DNA of 64,000 nucleotides from Paraburkholderia ultramafica (GTDB taxonomy: Bacteria > Pseudomonadota > Gammaproteobacteria > Burkholderiales > Burkholderiaceae), in the NCBI RefSeq assembly GCF_902859915.1, contig NZ_CADIKK010000006.1, positions 186,001-250,000 of the forward strand, in the 5' to 3' direction. Under the pieces are notes generated by a model that did no database searches, was not told the origin of the DNA, and saw only the letters and a program-made list of their open reading frames with translations. Shown in pieces: positions 15,918-25,838 of the stretch (positions within the stretch are counted from its first letter, which is position 1; the number at the start of each line of letters is the position of its first letter). The position numbers and the translations under genes are program-made.

Positions 15918-16991
15918 ATGAAGTTGGTGAAACGGGTCTTCTCAATCGTTGTGCCGACATGCATCGCGCTCGGGATCGCGGGCCATGCGGTTGCCGATCA
16001 GGATAATCAGGCACTGGTCCCGCCGTCCGCGGCAATTCAGCGCACGCCTGAGGAACTGCAGCAACTTGTTGCTCCCATCGCGCTGTATCCGGATCCACTG
16101 GTCGCACAAATTCTCGCGGCAGCCACACATATTGCGGAAGTCGTCGCAGCGGACCGCTGGATGCAATCGAATTCCCAATTGACGGGGGACGCACTGGCCG
16201 CTCAAGTCGATCAGCAGGTCTGGGATGCGAGCGTCAAGGCGCTTACAGGATTTCCCGCCGTGCTCGCGAATATGGACCAGAATGTGGTCTGGACTTCATC
16301 GCTTGGCGACGCGTACCTGAGCCAGTCACAGCAATTGATGGCGGCCATCCAGACGATGCGGCAACGGGCCAGCACAGCGGGCAACCTGGAAATCAACCAA
16401 CAGGAAACGGTAACGAACGATGGTGGATCGATCAACATCCAGCCAGCCGATCCTGCAGTCGTGTACGTGCCCGAATACGATCCGGCGCTCGTGTATGGCG
16501 CGCCGATGGCGCTCTGGCCAGGCTGGTATCCCGATCCGGACCTCTACCTTGATGGGCCGGGAATCGTGTTCGGCGTTGGATTCGATTTGGGATATTTCGG
16601 TGGCTACGGATGGGGCTGGCGACACTGGAGGCCCGATTGGGATCATCGGGCGGTATGGTTTGATGGCGGCCGGTATGTGTGGCACAACCGCAGTCTCGTC
16701 GACGCCAATCACTTATTTCACGGCAACGAAGGTTTCAATCCTCCCCATGGCGCTTACGGCATGCGCGGGATGTACGGCGCGGCGCACACGTATCAGCCTG
16801 CGATGTCGCCGCGGCAATTCGTCGGATCGCATACGGTTCCGGGCGTCGGATTGAGCCGGTTCGGCGGAATCGGCCCTGAAGGCTTCGGTCGCGCAGAGTT
16901 CGGTGGCGGGCGTCGGGGCTTTGGAGCAATGGGACACGCCGAGATAGGGCACATGAGCGCAGGTGCCCATGGCGGAAGCGGACGCGGTTAG
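15918..16991 (+). CDS. DUF3300 exported protein
   Basis: A 357-residue protein with a signal peptide (about residues 1-24, ending GHAVAD) and the DUF3300 domain: QRTPEELQQLVAPIALYPDP, LVAQILAAATHI and VWDASVKALTGFPAVLANM are typical, as is VYVPEYDPALVYG. The last 110 residues are rich in Gly, His, Tyr and Trp and low in complexity, as in many relatives. The ATG at 15918 starts the signal peptide; the frame before it has no site. The family is envelope-located and of unknown role. Confidence 0.82.
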   Translation: MKLVKRVFSIVVPTCIALGIAGHAVADQDNQALVPPSAAIQRTPEELQQLVAPIALYPDPLVAQILAAATHIAEVVAADRWMQSNSQLTGDALAAQVDQQVWDASVKALTGFPAVLANMDQNVVWTSSLGDAYLSQSQQLMAAIQTMRQRASTAGNLEINQQETVTNDGGSINIQPADPAVVYVPEYDPALVYGAPMALWPGWYPDPDLYLDGPGIVFGVGFDLGYFGGYGWGWRHWRPDWDHRAVWFDGGRYVWHNRSLVDANHLFHGNEGFNPPHGAYGMRGMYGAAHTYQPAMSPRQFVGSHTVPGVGLSRFGGIGPEGFGRAEFGGGRRGFGAMGHAEIGHMSAGAHGGSGRG

Positions 16992-17102
16992 ACGCAGTGC
17001 GAGCGTCGCCCGCAGTCACTGTCTCCGCGCCGGTCGCTGGCGGCTATTCGGCGACACCAAAAGTCTCGCCGCATTGCGAAAATGTCATTTGTGCGTGCAG
17101 GC

Positions 17103-17132
17103 ATTCTGTCATCGCTTGGCCCATGACAGAAT
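17103..17132. promoter_or_regulatory. 10-base inverted repeat upstream of the GST gene
   Basis: ATTCTGTCAT is followed after ten bases by its exact reverse complement ATGACAGAAT, about 87 bases before the GST start. It could be an operator for a dimeric regulator or a hairpin ending the DUF3300 transcript; no T tract follows. Confidence 0.5.
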
Positions 17133-17218
17133 CGATTCGCCGCTGTTGAACACGCCTAGGGCGTGGCGCCTACGTGGTCACGAATCGCCGTAGGTCGATG
17201 TGGAAATTTGAGGAAAAA

Positions 17219-17923
17219 ATGCAGATCAAGCGATTGAAACTTTACCACTGTCCAGTCGTGCGTAGTGCGCGCGTCAAGTGGTTATTGCATGAACTTCTCG
17301 ACGAAGATTTTGACGTGGAAGTCGTTTCGCTCTATGACGCGACTCAGTATCGCGATGAGTATCTGAATATCAACCCTAACCATGCCGTGCCCGTGCTTGA
17401 AATTTACACAGACACCGGCAAGCAGATGCGTATGATCGAGAGCGGTGCAATAGTGACGTTTCTCGCCGACCTGTATCCGGATAAGAACCTCGCTCCTTCA
17501 GCGCACGAGTTCTCACCCGAGCGCTCCGATTATCTACAGATGCTGCAATTTGGCACGTCGTCAGTCGACATGATGCTATGGCAGATTCGTATTCACGAGC
17601 ATGTCCTTCCGGCATCCGAGAAGGATGAGAGAACGATACGCCGGTATCGAGACAAATTCACGCGTGAAGTCGAGCCTCAATTGGAGCGCCGCCTGGTCAA
17701 GACGCCGTTCATATGCGGCAATGAATTTTCCGCTGTCGACTGCATAATCGGTCATTGCGTGATGTGGGCTCAGGCTTACCAGTTGTGCACGAGTCCAGTG
17801 TTTGCCGCATACGTGACCAGACTAGCCGGACGCCCGGCGTTCGCTCGCGCTTTTTCGGATGCACATCAATTTGTGCTTGCTGTACCCGAAGAGTACGAGG
17901 TCAAGAAATTGTTCACGGGTTGA
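17219..17923 (+). CDS. Glutathione S-transferase family protein
   Basis: A 234-residue two-domain GST. The thioredoxin-like N-terminal half begins IKRLKLYHCPVVRSARVKWL with a Cys-x-x-x-Arg/Ser site, contains the conserved cis-Pro in NHAVPVLEI, and the Glu-Ser pair that binds glutathione (MIESGAIVTFL). The helical C-terminal half has the FSAVDCIIGHCVMW capping motif. The ATG at 17219 follows GAGGAA; a longer version from an ATG at 17198 is possible. It stands alone between the DUF3300 and an orphan gene. Its substrate is unknown. Confidence 0.85.
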   Translation: MQIKRLKLYHCPVVRSARVKWLLHELLDEDFDVEVVSLYDATQYRDEYLNINPNHAVPVLEIYTDTGKQMRMIESGAIVTFLADLYPDKNLAPSAHEFSPERSDYLQMLQFGTSSVDMMLWQIRIHEHVLPASEKDERTIRRYRDKFTREVEPQLERRLVKTPFICGNEFSAVDCIIGHCVMWAQAYQLCTSPVFAAYVTRLAGRPAFARAFSDAHQFVLAVPEEYEVKKLFTG

Positions 17924-18202
17924 GCCGGCGGCAGCTCTGCATACTTAAGCCGCGCTCCCCATCTGGTTACCACGAACGCGACAATCAGGCGACCAGAAGT
18001 ACGTAAATAGGCAATGGAATGATGCCGACGCGCAACTCGACGATGGCCCACCATCCGCTCGGCCAGAACGGGACACGCTCGGCTTCCCGTAGTTAGCCAT
18101 GTACCGCCTCATGCAATTGGCGCTGTAGCCCGCCCTTGCTCGGCCGCGATCGACTGCACGCGTTAAGGGTTATTCGACGCCTGCCCTCATACGCTCAACG
18201 AG

Positions 18203-19459
18203 ATGATTTCGATGTCCGGACTGGGGTGGCCCGACTATGAAATGCTTTTCGACGTATCGTTTCAGAAGCCTGATCACAAGTACACGCTCGAATTGAAGGC
18301 CACCAAGAGCATCACCGAGAAGGCTGTTGCGAAAATCGCACCGATCGTCACGATTACGTACAGCAACGCCTTCGGCTGGGCATGGCACCGCGATTACACG
18401 CTGGCAGGACTCGAAATGAGCGCGGGTATTTCCGCAAGCAGAAAGGCCAAAAAGGTCAAACCCAAGGGCGGTCTTTCGGGCGGCACGCTCTCGCTTGACA
18501 TCGAGGGCAAGGCTTCGGCGGATCCCACACCTATTCGCTATTGCGGTGGCAACGACTTTACTGGCATGGTGACGGTTCTGAAGACTTCGGCTAAAGGACA
18601 CATCGGACCGGCAGGGGGAGCGTTACCGAAGCTAACGGCAGTGGTGTTCCATGGCACGAACGCCGGAGACGTGGGGTTTCCGTTCTTTGCGCCACTCACT
18701 GGAAGCATCTCTGGCGGCGCGACCGATGCAGGTGTGGACGTGAGCCTCGGCGGGGGACTGGGTAAGGCGGTCGCGTGGGGCGAGACAGCCGTCACGCCGC
18801 CTCCCGAGTTGAAGGAGGTCACCAAACTGTCCGCGGCGTTGCGCCAGTGGACCGTGACCATCGGCCCATTCAGCACAGGCACGGCGATCGTGCCGCAACA
18901 GGCGGCTGGATACCTCGATGATCTCCACAAGACGGTATATGACTTCAAGGTGCAAAAGCTCGATCCGATGGCGCAGGATCTGCGCGATCAGTCTGTCGAT
19001 CCGGACAAGAACTTCCAGCTCGATTTCGATGTGATCGGCATGGCAAGCCGGAGTTGGCGCTCCGCTGGCACAGACGCTGCACGACTAAAGCGGAACAAAC
19101 AACTGTCGTTGTTGAGAGCGAGCGCTGTCGAATTGGAAATTCACAACCGATTCCCAGCGGTGCGCGAAGTGACGAAAACGGGCGCGGGTTCGCACGCGGT
19201 CGGTCCATCGAAGGAGGGCGGTGGCGGCCGGCCATTGCTCGACGATAGTGAAGCGCAGGCGCTTTATGAGGCCAAGCGCAAGGAGGCACTAGCTGATCCG
19301 GACCCCGTGACCCGTCGCATGGCGCTCAAGGCGGTTGAGGCAAACTATGGCCCGCACGGCGATCAGCAGGAGGCGCGTCGTGTGGTCGTGTTCTGCCGCT
19401 GGGATGGCTACATGATCATGAAGGCGCTGGTTCCAGTGATGGCGTCTTCTTCGCCCTGA
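18203..19459 (+). CDS. Orphan protein with an OmpA-like C-terminal region
   Basis: A 418-residue protein I do not recognise as a whole. The first 270 residues are Gly/Thr/Lys-rich and strand-like, with GGLSGGTLSLDIEG and GSISGGATDAGVDVSLGG. The last 130 residues resemble an OmpA-like peptidoglycan-binding domain: FDVIGMASRSW, an RNKQLSLLRASAVE helix and a terminal RRVVVFCRWDGY strand. There is no signal peptide, so either the N-terminus is missing or it is exported otherwise, for example by a type VI route. Its stop overlaps the end of the integrase relic. The gene is framed by relics, which supports acquisition by transfer. Confidence 0.6.
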   Translation: MISMSGLGWPDYEMLFDVSFQKPDHKYTLELKATKSITEKAVAKIAPIVTITYSNAFGWAWHRDYTLAGLEMSAGISASRKAKKVKPKGGLSGGTLSLDIEGKASADPTPIRYCGGNDFTGMVTVLKTSAKGHIGPAGGALPKLTAVVFHGTNAGDVGFPFFAPLTGSISGGATDAGVDVSLGGGLGKAVAWGETAVTPPPELKEVTKLSAALRQWTVTIGPFSTGTAIVPQQAAGYLDDLHKTVYDFKVQKLDPMAQDLRDQSVDPDKNFQLDFDVIGMASRSWRSAGTDAARLKRNKQLSLLRASAVELEIHNRFPAVREVTKTGAGSHAVGPSKEGGGGRPLLDDSEAQALYEAKRKEALADPDPVTRRMALKAVEANYGPHGDQQEARRVVVFCRWDGYMIMKALVPVMASSSP

Positions 19460-20105
19460 CGTGGAGCGGTGTGTCCTCGTGCTGCCGCCAATTCTGAAAT
19501 TCATTCGGCGCGGACACCGCCTCGACTAGGCGGCTGACGGCCTCGTGTCGTAGATCATGGAAGCGGAAATCGACCAATCCGGTGCGCTTCTTGAGTCCGT
19601 TCCAGACTTTGGTGAACTGATATGCGCGCCGCTTTCCGTCACGCCCCGGCTCTCCAAAGAACACGAGATCAATGTCGATCGGTCTGACGGGATTGCCGAG
19701 AGCGTTTCGCAGGACCAATGTGGCGAGCTTGGTCAGCGGCACCGTGCGGGCTGCATTGTTCTTGGTGTCCGTCAGTCGCACGACGCGCCGTTCCAGATCG
19801 ACCTGGCCGCCGCGCAGCCCAAGTATCTCGGACTGACGCATGCCGGTTTCAATCGCGAGGCGCACGATCCAGCCCAGCATCGGATTTGAGTGCTGGTCTA
19901 CGGTTGCGAGTAGCTTTGCTTGCTCGCTTCCGGACAGACGTCGATTTCGCCCCTCGCCGGGACTGGGCTTACGGATGTTGGCGACAGGGTTGAAGATTAG
20001 CCCGATGTGCCATTCCTTGATGGCCACGTTAAACAGGTGGCCGAGTAGGGCGAGCTCAAGGCGGACGGGATCGTAAAAGAAATCGGCTCGCAGCGAACCA
20101 GCAGG
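19416..20105 (-). pseudogene. Truncated tyrosine integrase beside tRNA-Met
   Basis: The central catalytic part of a phage/island integrase is clear: ETGMRQSEILGLRGGQVDL holds the first catalytic Arg and HDLRHEAVSRLVEA the H-x-x-R pair. After VSRLVEA the match ends and the second His and the Tyr nucleophile are gone. Upstream of the first usual start (20027) similarity continues without a Met (SLRADFFYDPVRLELALL) up to the tRNA terminator, so the N-terminus is also lost. It is therefore a relic of an element once inserted at the tRNA 3' end. Confidence 0.75.
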
Positions 20106-20120
20106 GCCGGAAGCGAAAAA

Positions 20121-20147
20121 GCCCGGTAGATCAAAGATCTACCGGGC
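20121..20147 (-). terminator. Rho-independent terminator of tRNA-Met
   Basis: A 12-base perfect stem (GCCCGGTAGATC with its complement) and a three-base loop, followed on the minus strand by a run of five T, ten bases after the tRNA 3' end. Confidence 0.85.
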
Positions 20148-20156
20148 TTTCGCATT

Positions 20157-20233
<77 letters not shown>

Positions 20234-20320
20234 GAAAGAAGCGAGATTATGCTGATCGAGCCGAAGGCTGTCAACCCCCCGGCGCGCAACTTTTTCAAGT
20301 TGCTCCAGCCATCGCGTATT

Positions 20321-21979
20321 TCAGTCCTTCGCGTAGATGTCCGAGTCCTTGGTTTCCTTGACGAACAGCATGCCGATCACGAAGGTGACCAGCGCGATCA
20401 CGATCGGATACCACAGCCCCGAGTAGATGTTGCCCTTCGCCGCGACAATCGCGAATGCCGTGGCCGGCAGGAAGCCGCCGAACCAGCCATTGCCGATGTG
20501 ATATGGCAGCGACATCGACGTATAGCGAATGCGCGTCGGGAACATCTCCACCAGCATCGCCGCAATCGGACCGTAGACCATCGTCACGTAGATCACGAGG
20601 ATCGTCAGGATCACCACGGTCATCGGCCAGTTGATCTGCGACGGATCGGCCTTGAGCGGGTAGCCCGCGGCCTTCAGCGTCGCGGCGAGGGTCTTGTCGA
20701 ACAGCTTGCCTTGCTCCTTCGCGTCGGCGGCGCGGCCGTCAAACGTGTTGACCACCGTATCGCCGACCCTGATCTGCGCCAGCGTGCCCGCCGGCGCCGC
20801 GACGTTATCGTAGTTCAGGCCCGCTCGCGAAAGCGCGCTCTTCGCGATGTCGCAGGAGCTCGTGAACTTCGCCGTGCCGACCGGGTTGAACTGGAACGAG
20901 CACTGTGCCGGATCCGCGATCACGACGATCGGAGCCCGCGCGGTCGCGGCTTCCAGCGCCGGGTTGGTGTAGTGCGTCAGCGCCTTGAACAGCGGGAAGT
21001 ACGTGAGCGCGGCGATCAGCAGGCCGGCCATGATGATCGGCTTGCGGCCGATACGGTCCGACAGCGAGCCGAAGAACAGGAAGAACGGCGTGCCGATCAG
21101 CAGTGCGATCGCGATCATGATGTTGGAGCTGGCGCCGTCGACCTTCAGCGTCTGCGTCAGGAAGAACAGCGTGTAGAACTGGCCCGTGTACCAGACCACG
21201 GCCTGGCCGGCGGTCAGGCCGATCAGCGCGAGAATCACGACCTTCAGGTTCTTCCATTGACCGAACGCTTCGGACAGCGGCGCCTTGGAAGTCTTGCCCT
21301 CGGCCTTGATGCGCTCGAATACCGGCGATTCATGCAGTTGCAGGCGAATCCATACCGACACCGCCAGCAGGATGATTGACAGCACGAACGGAATGCGCCA
21401 GCCCCACGCGCCGAACGCGTCTTCGCCCATTGCCGTGCGCACGCCGAGAATCACCAGCAGCGACAGGAACAGGCCGAGCGTGGCGGTGGTCTGGATCCAC
21501 GCGGTGTAGAAGCCGCGGCGTCCCGGCGGCGCGTGTTCGGCCACGTAGGTCGCGGCGCCGCCGTATTCGCCACCGAGCGCGAGGCCTTGCAGCATCCGCA
21601 TCGCGATGAAGATCACCGGCGACGCAATGCCGATCGCCGCATAGCCGGGCAGGAAGCCGACGAGGAACGTCGACAGGCCCATGATCACGATCGTGATGAG
21701 GAACGTGTACTTGCGCCCGACCATGTCGCCGAGCCGCCCGAATACGATCGCGCCGAACGGCCGGACCGCGAATCCCGCAGCGAAGCTGAGCAGCGTGAAG
21801 ATGAAGGCGGCGGTTGGATTGACGCCGGAGAAAAAGCTTTTGCTGATGAAGGCCGCGAGCGAGCCGGCCAGATAGAAGTCGTACCACTCGAAAACCGTGC
21901 CTAGCGATGATGCGAAGATCACCCGCTTCTCATCGCGCGTCATCGGCGCGTGCGAGAGTTGCCCGCCAACGGTAGCCAT
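20321..21979 (-). CDS. MHS-family major facilitator transporter
   Basis: A 552-residue proton symporter of the metabolite:H+ (MHS) group, related to ProP, KgtP and ShiA. Family marks are GTVFEWYDFYLAGS in helix 1, GRLGDMVGRK between helices 2 and 3, and GLALGGEYGGAATYVAEHAP. Helices 9 and 10 are separated by an inserted non-membrane stretch of about 110 residues (338-450) with two cysteines (360, 376). The ATG at 21979 has GGAG eight bases before it, better than an upstream start at 22021. The substrate is unknown; neighbouring TctDE-like regulators suggest an organic acid. Confidence 0.9.
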   Translation of the reverse strand: MATVGGQLSHAPMTRDEKRVIFASSLGTVFEWYDFYLAGSLAAFISKSFFSGVNPTAAFIFTLLSFAAGFAVRPFGAIVFGRLGDMVGRKYTFLITIVIMGLSTFLVGFLPGYAAIGIASPVIFIAMRMLQGLALGGEYGGAATYVAEHAPPGRRGFYTAWIQTTATLGLFLSLLVILGVRTAMGEDAFGAWGWRIPFVLSIILLAVSVWIRLQLHESPVFERIKAEGKTSKAPLSEAFGQWKNLKVVILALIGLTAGQAVVWYTGQFYTLFFLTQTLKVDGASSNIMIAIALLIGTPFFLFFGSLSDRIGRKPIIMAGLLIAALTYFPLFKALTHYTNPALEAATARAPIVVIADPAQCSFQFNPVGTAKFTSSCDIAKSALSRAGLNYDNVAAPAGTLAQIRVGDTVVNTFDGRAADAKEQGKLFDKTLAATLKAAGYPLKADPSQINWPMTVVILTILVIYVTMVYGPIAAMLVEMFPTRIRYTSMSLPYHIGNGWFGGFLPATAFAIVAAKGNIYSGLWYPIVIALVTFVIGMLFVKETKDSDIYAKD

Positions 21980-22138
21980 ATGTCGTCTCCAATATTGATA
22001 TGCACGCGGAGCGCCGGTCAAGGCGTTCCCGTGAAGCCGATTATTGGAGTGGAAACTTACGGCGTACTGACGTGGCCTGGTGAAATGGAGTAGTGCGGCG
22101 TGCGGGCGAAATTTTCTTAATGTCTGTTAAAATATCTC

Positions 22139-22155
22139 TAACGTCTTATAACGTC
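22139..22155 (-). promoter_or_regulatory. Direct repeat with 10-base period, candidate response-regulator site
   Basis: TAACGTC occurs twice (22139-22145 and 22149-22155), one helical turn apart, in the AT-rich leader of the MHS transporter gene and just after the histidine kinase stop. OmpR-family regulators bind such tandem half-sites. The regulator encoded two genes away is the obvious candidate. Confidence 0.45.
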
Positions 22156-22196
22156 GGCAAAACTAGTTTCAAAATTGAATCACCGTGTCTTGTCGC

Positions 22197-23744
22197 TCAA
22201 GCCGCGTTAGGGTAAGTCCCGCCCCGCTCATGCACGTGCAAACTGACACGCACCAGCGTCCCGGCAAGCCGCGGTGAGTTTTGATAGACGTTATCGTCGA
22301 TAGTCAGCTTGCCACCGTGCATGGTCGCAATCTCGCGGACGATCGCCAGCCCCAGGCCGCTGCCGTCGCCTTCGCGGCCGAGAATCCGGTAGAAGCGCTC
22401 GAGCACCCGTGAACGCTCGGCGACCGGAATGCCCAGGCCGGTGTCCTCGACTTCCAGGTGCACGAGCCGCGCCGCCGCGTCATGCCTCACCCTGACGGTG
22501 ATGCGCCCGCCCGGCGGCGTGTAGCGGATCGCGTTGTCGATCAGGTTCGACAGCATTTCGCGCAACATCACCGGATTGCCGTCGACTTCGACGGGCCCGT
22601 CGGGCGCTTCGTAGCCCAGGTCCATCTGCTTGGCGAGCGCGGCTTGCACCCAGTCGCGCACCGCGTTGCGCGCGACCTCGCTCACTTCGACCGGCGTGAA
22701 TATCTGCCCCGACATGCGGTTTTCCGCGCGAGCCAGCGCCAGCAACTGCGTGACGAGCCGCGCGGCGTGCTCCGAACTGGTGGCGATCTGTTCGAGCGAG
22801 CGGTGCACTTCCGCGGACACGTCCTGGCGCAGCGCCAGTTCGGCCTGGGTGCGCAAGCCGGCGAGCGGCGTCTTCATCTGATGCGCGGCGTCGGCGATAA
22901 AGCGCTTTTGCAGCTCCATGTTCTGTTCGAGGCGCGTCAGCAGATCGTTGAACGAGGTCACCAGTGGCTCTATTTCCGGCGGCGCGCGACGCGCTTCGAG
23001 CGGTGACAGATCGTCCGGGCGCCGCGCGCGGATGTGCGCTTGCAGCGCGTGCAGCGGCGCGAGACCGCGCGACAGGCCGAACCACACCAGCAGGATCGCG
23101 AGCGGCAGGATCACGAACTGCGGCAGGATCACGCCTTTGATGATGTCGTTGGCAAGCTGGCTGCGCTTGTCGAGCGTTTCGGCGACCTGCACCAGCACGG
23201 GCTGTGCGCCGGGCGTCTGCGGAAACTCGACGGTCGTGTACGCGACGCGGATATCGTTGCCGCGCAGCACGTCGTCGCGGAATTCGACGATGCCCGGCTG
23301 CGGCCGGTCCACTTCATGCGGCAGCGGCATGTCGCGCTCGCCGCCCACCAGCTCGCCGCGCGTGCCGAGCACCTGGTAGAACACGCTATCGACATTGTCG
23401 GCGCGCAGAAAGTCGCGGGTGGAGTCGGGCAGCGACAGCTCCGCCACACCGTTGGCCGGATGGATCTGGCGGGCGAGCACGTAGGCGTCGGTTTCGAGCG
23501 CGCGGTCGAACGGGCCGTTCGCGATCGACTTGGCAACCAGATAGGTGACCGCGAGGCTCATCGGCCAAAGCAGCAGCAGCGGCGCCAGCATCCAGTCGAG
23601 AATCTCGCCGAACAGCGAGCGTGGCCGTGCTAAGGCGGCGGCTTCGGTCTCGTCGGGCGGGGCGAACGGATTGGCGTAGCGCTCGTCGCGCACCTCGTCG
23701 AGGTCCGCCGCGTGCGCCGTGGCGCGATCTGCGCGTGCGGACAT
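22197..23744 (-). CDS. Sensor histidine kinase, TctE-like
   Basis: A 515-residue inner-membrane kinase. A proline-rich cytoplasmic lead is followed by a first membrane helix (about 50-72), a periplasmic sensor of the two-component N-terminal type (to about 205), a second helix, HAMP-like linker, the dimerisation helix with phosphoacceptor His in DAAHQMKTPLAG, and ATPase boxes N (MLSNLIDNAIRY), G1 (VEDTGLGIP) and G2 (GDGSGLGLAIV). It begins nine bases after the response regulator gene ends. TctE-type sensors respond to tricarboxylates; the ligand here is not known. Confidence 0.9.
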   Translation of the reverse strand: MSARADRATAHAADLDEVRDERYANPFAPPDETEAAALARPRSLFGEILDWMLAPLLLLWPMSLAVTYLVAKSIANGPFDRALETDAYVLARQIHPANGVAELSLPDSTRDFLRADNVDSVFYQVLGTRGELVGGERDMPLPHEVDRPQPGIVEFRDDVLRGNDIRVAYTTVEFPQTPGAQPVLVQVAETLDKRSQLANDIIKGVILPQFVILPLAILLVWFGLSRGLAPLHALQAHIRARRPDDLSPLEARRAPPEIEPLVTSFNDLLTRLEQNMELQKRFIADAAHQMKTPLAGLRTQAELALRQDVSAEVHRSLEQIATSSEHAARLVTQLLALARAENRMSGQIFTPVEVSEVARNAVRDWVQAALAKQMDLGYEAPDGPVEVDGNPVMLREMLSNLIDNAIRYTPPGGRITVRVRHDAAARLVHLEVEDTGLGIPVAERSRVLERFYRILGREGDGSGLGLAIVREIATMHGGKLTIDDNVYQNSPRLAGTLVRVSLHVHERGGTYPNAA

Positions 23745-23753
23745 GGGCGTCCT

Positions 23754-24524
23754 CTATTTGTAGTGGTGACTCGCCGGCATCGCGCCGGACGGCGGCGAGG
23801 CGGGCGGCTCGGGTTCGCCGGGGGCGGGCGCGGCGGCCGCATTCGCGCTCGCCGGCGACGCCGCCTTTTCGAGGCAGTAGCCAAGGCCGCGCACGGTGAT
23901 GATACGCACGCCGCTCGGCTCGATCTTCTTGCGCAGGCGGTGCACGTAGACCTCGATCGCGTTGTTGCTGACTTCCTCGCCCCACTCGCACAGGTGGTCG
24001 ACCAGTTGCTCCTTCGAGACCAGCCGGCCGATCCGTTGCAGCAGCACTTCGAGCAAGCCGAGTTCGCGCGCCGACAGGTCGATCACCTGCTCGTTCACAT
24101 AGGCGATCCGGCCGACCTGGTCGAACGACAGCGAGCCATGTCGCACGACCGTCGGGCCGCCGCCGGCGCCGCGCCGGGTCAACGCGCGCACGCGCGCTTC
24201 GAGTTCGTTCAGTGCGAAGGGCTTCGCCATGTAATCGTCGGCGCCGAGGTCGAGACCTTTGACGCGTTCGTCGACGCTGTCCGCGGCGGTCAGGATCAGC
24301 ACCGGCAGGTTCGAATTGCGCGCGCGCAGGCGCCGCAGCACCTCGAGTCCGGACATGCGCGGCAGGCCCAGATCGAGAATCAGCAGGTCGAAAGTCTGTA
24401 TTGACAACGCGGTATCGGCTTCCACACCGCTCTTCACATGATCGACCGCATAGGCTGATTGGCGGAGTGATCGAACCAGACCGTCCGCGAGTATGCTGTC
24501 GTCTTCGGCAATCAGAATTCGCAT
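23754..24524 (-). CDS. OmpR-family response regulator, TctD-like
   Basis: A 256-residue regulator. The receiver domain (MRILIAEDDSILADGL, phosphoacceptor Asp in DLLILDLGLPRMSG, conserved Lys in DDYMAKPF) is followed by a winged-helix DNA-binding domain ending VRGLGYCLEK. A further 35-residue Ala/Pro tail is not part of the family fold. The ATG at 24524 begins exactly at the receiver strand; a longer frame exists upstream. It forms an operon with the kinase and divergently faces recA. Confidence 0.9.
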   Translation of the reverse strand: MRILIAEDDSILADGLVRSLRQSAYAVDHVKSGVEADTALSIQTFDLLILDLGLPRMSGLEVLRRLRARNSNLPVLILTAADSVDERVKGLDLGADDYMAKPFALNELEARVRALTRRGAGGGPTVVRHGSLSFDQVGRIAYVNEQVIDLSARELGLLEVLLQRIGRLVSKEQLVDHLCEWGEEVSNNAIEVYVHRLRKKIEPSGVRIITVRGLGYCLEKAASPASANAAAAPAPGEPEPPASPPSGAMPASHHYK

Positions 24525-24657
24525 GATGCGCCAGCCTGGCTTTGCCGGCACCGTGGGTGTCCCCGGCGCACAGCGGTCTCCGAAAATATTGTGGGTGGTT
24601 TGGGCAGCGCGACGGTAAAAATGCGCGTTCGCATGAGAATCGCGCTTGCCAAAACCA

Positions 24658-24673
24658 CTGTTTTTTTATACAG
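24658..24673 (+). promoter_or_regulatory. LexA (SOS) box of recA
   Basis: CTGTTTTTTTATACAG fits the LexA consensus CTG-N10-CAG with the usual T-rich and TA core. It lies 82 bases upstream of the recA start, so recA and the closely spaced recX should be DNA-damage inducible. Confidence 0.85.
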
Positions 24674-24754
24674 TGTCTGAGTTTCGTGTGCTGTCCTTCA
24701 AAAGTGGGCTGCACACCTGCCTCAGACGCCGTTCATCATAGCAAAGGACGATTC

Positions 24755-25831
<1,077 letters not shown>

Positions 25832-25838
25832 CCATCAA

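Noticed and set aside
20249..21379. Long plus-strand frame of 376 codons opposite the MHS transporter
   Set aside because: It is Arg/Asp/His-rich shadow sequence of the real minus-strand gene, with no ribosome site or family match.
23386..24714. 442-codon minus-strand frame across the response regulator and kinase
   Set aside because: Runs through two well-supported genes in a different frame and is very Arg-rich.
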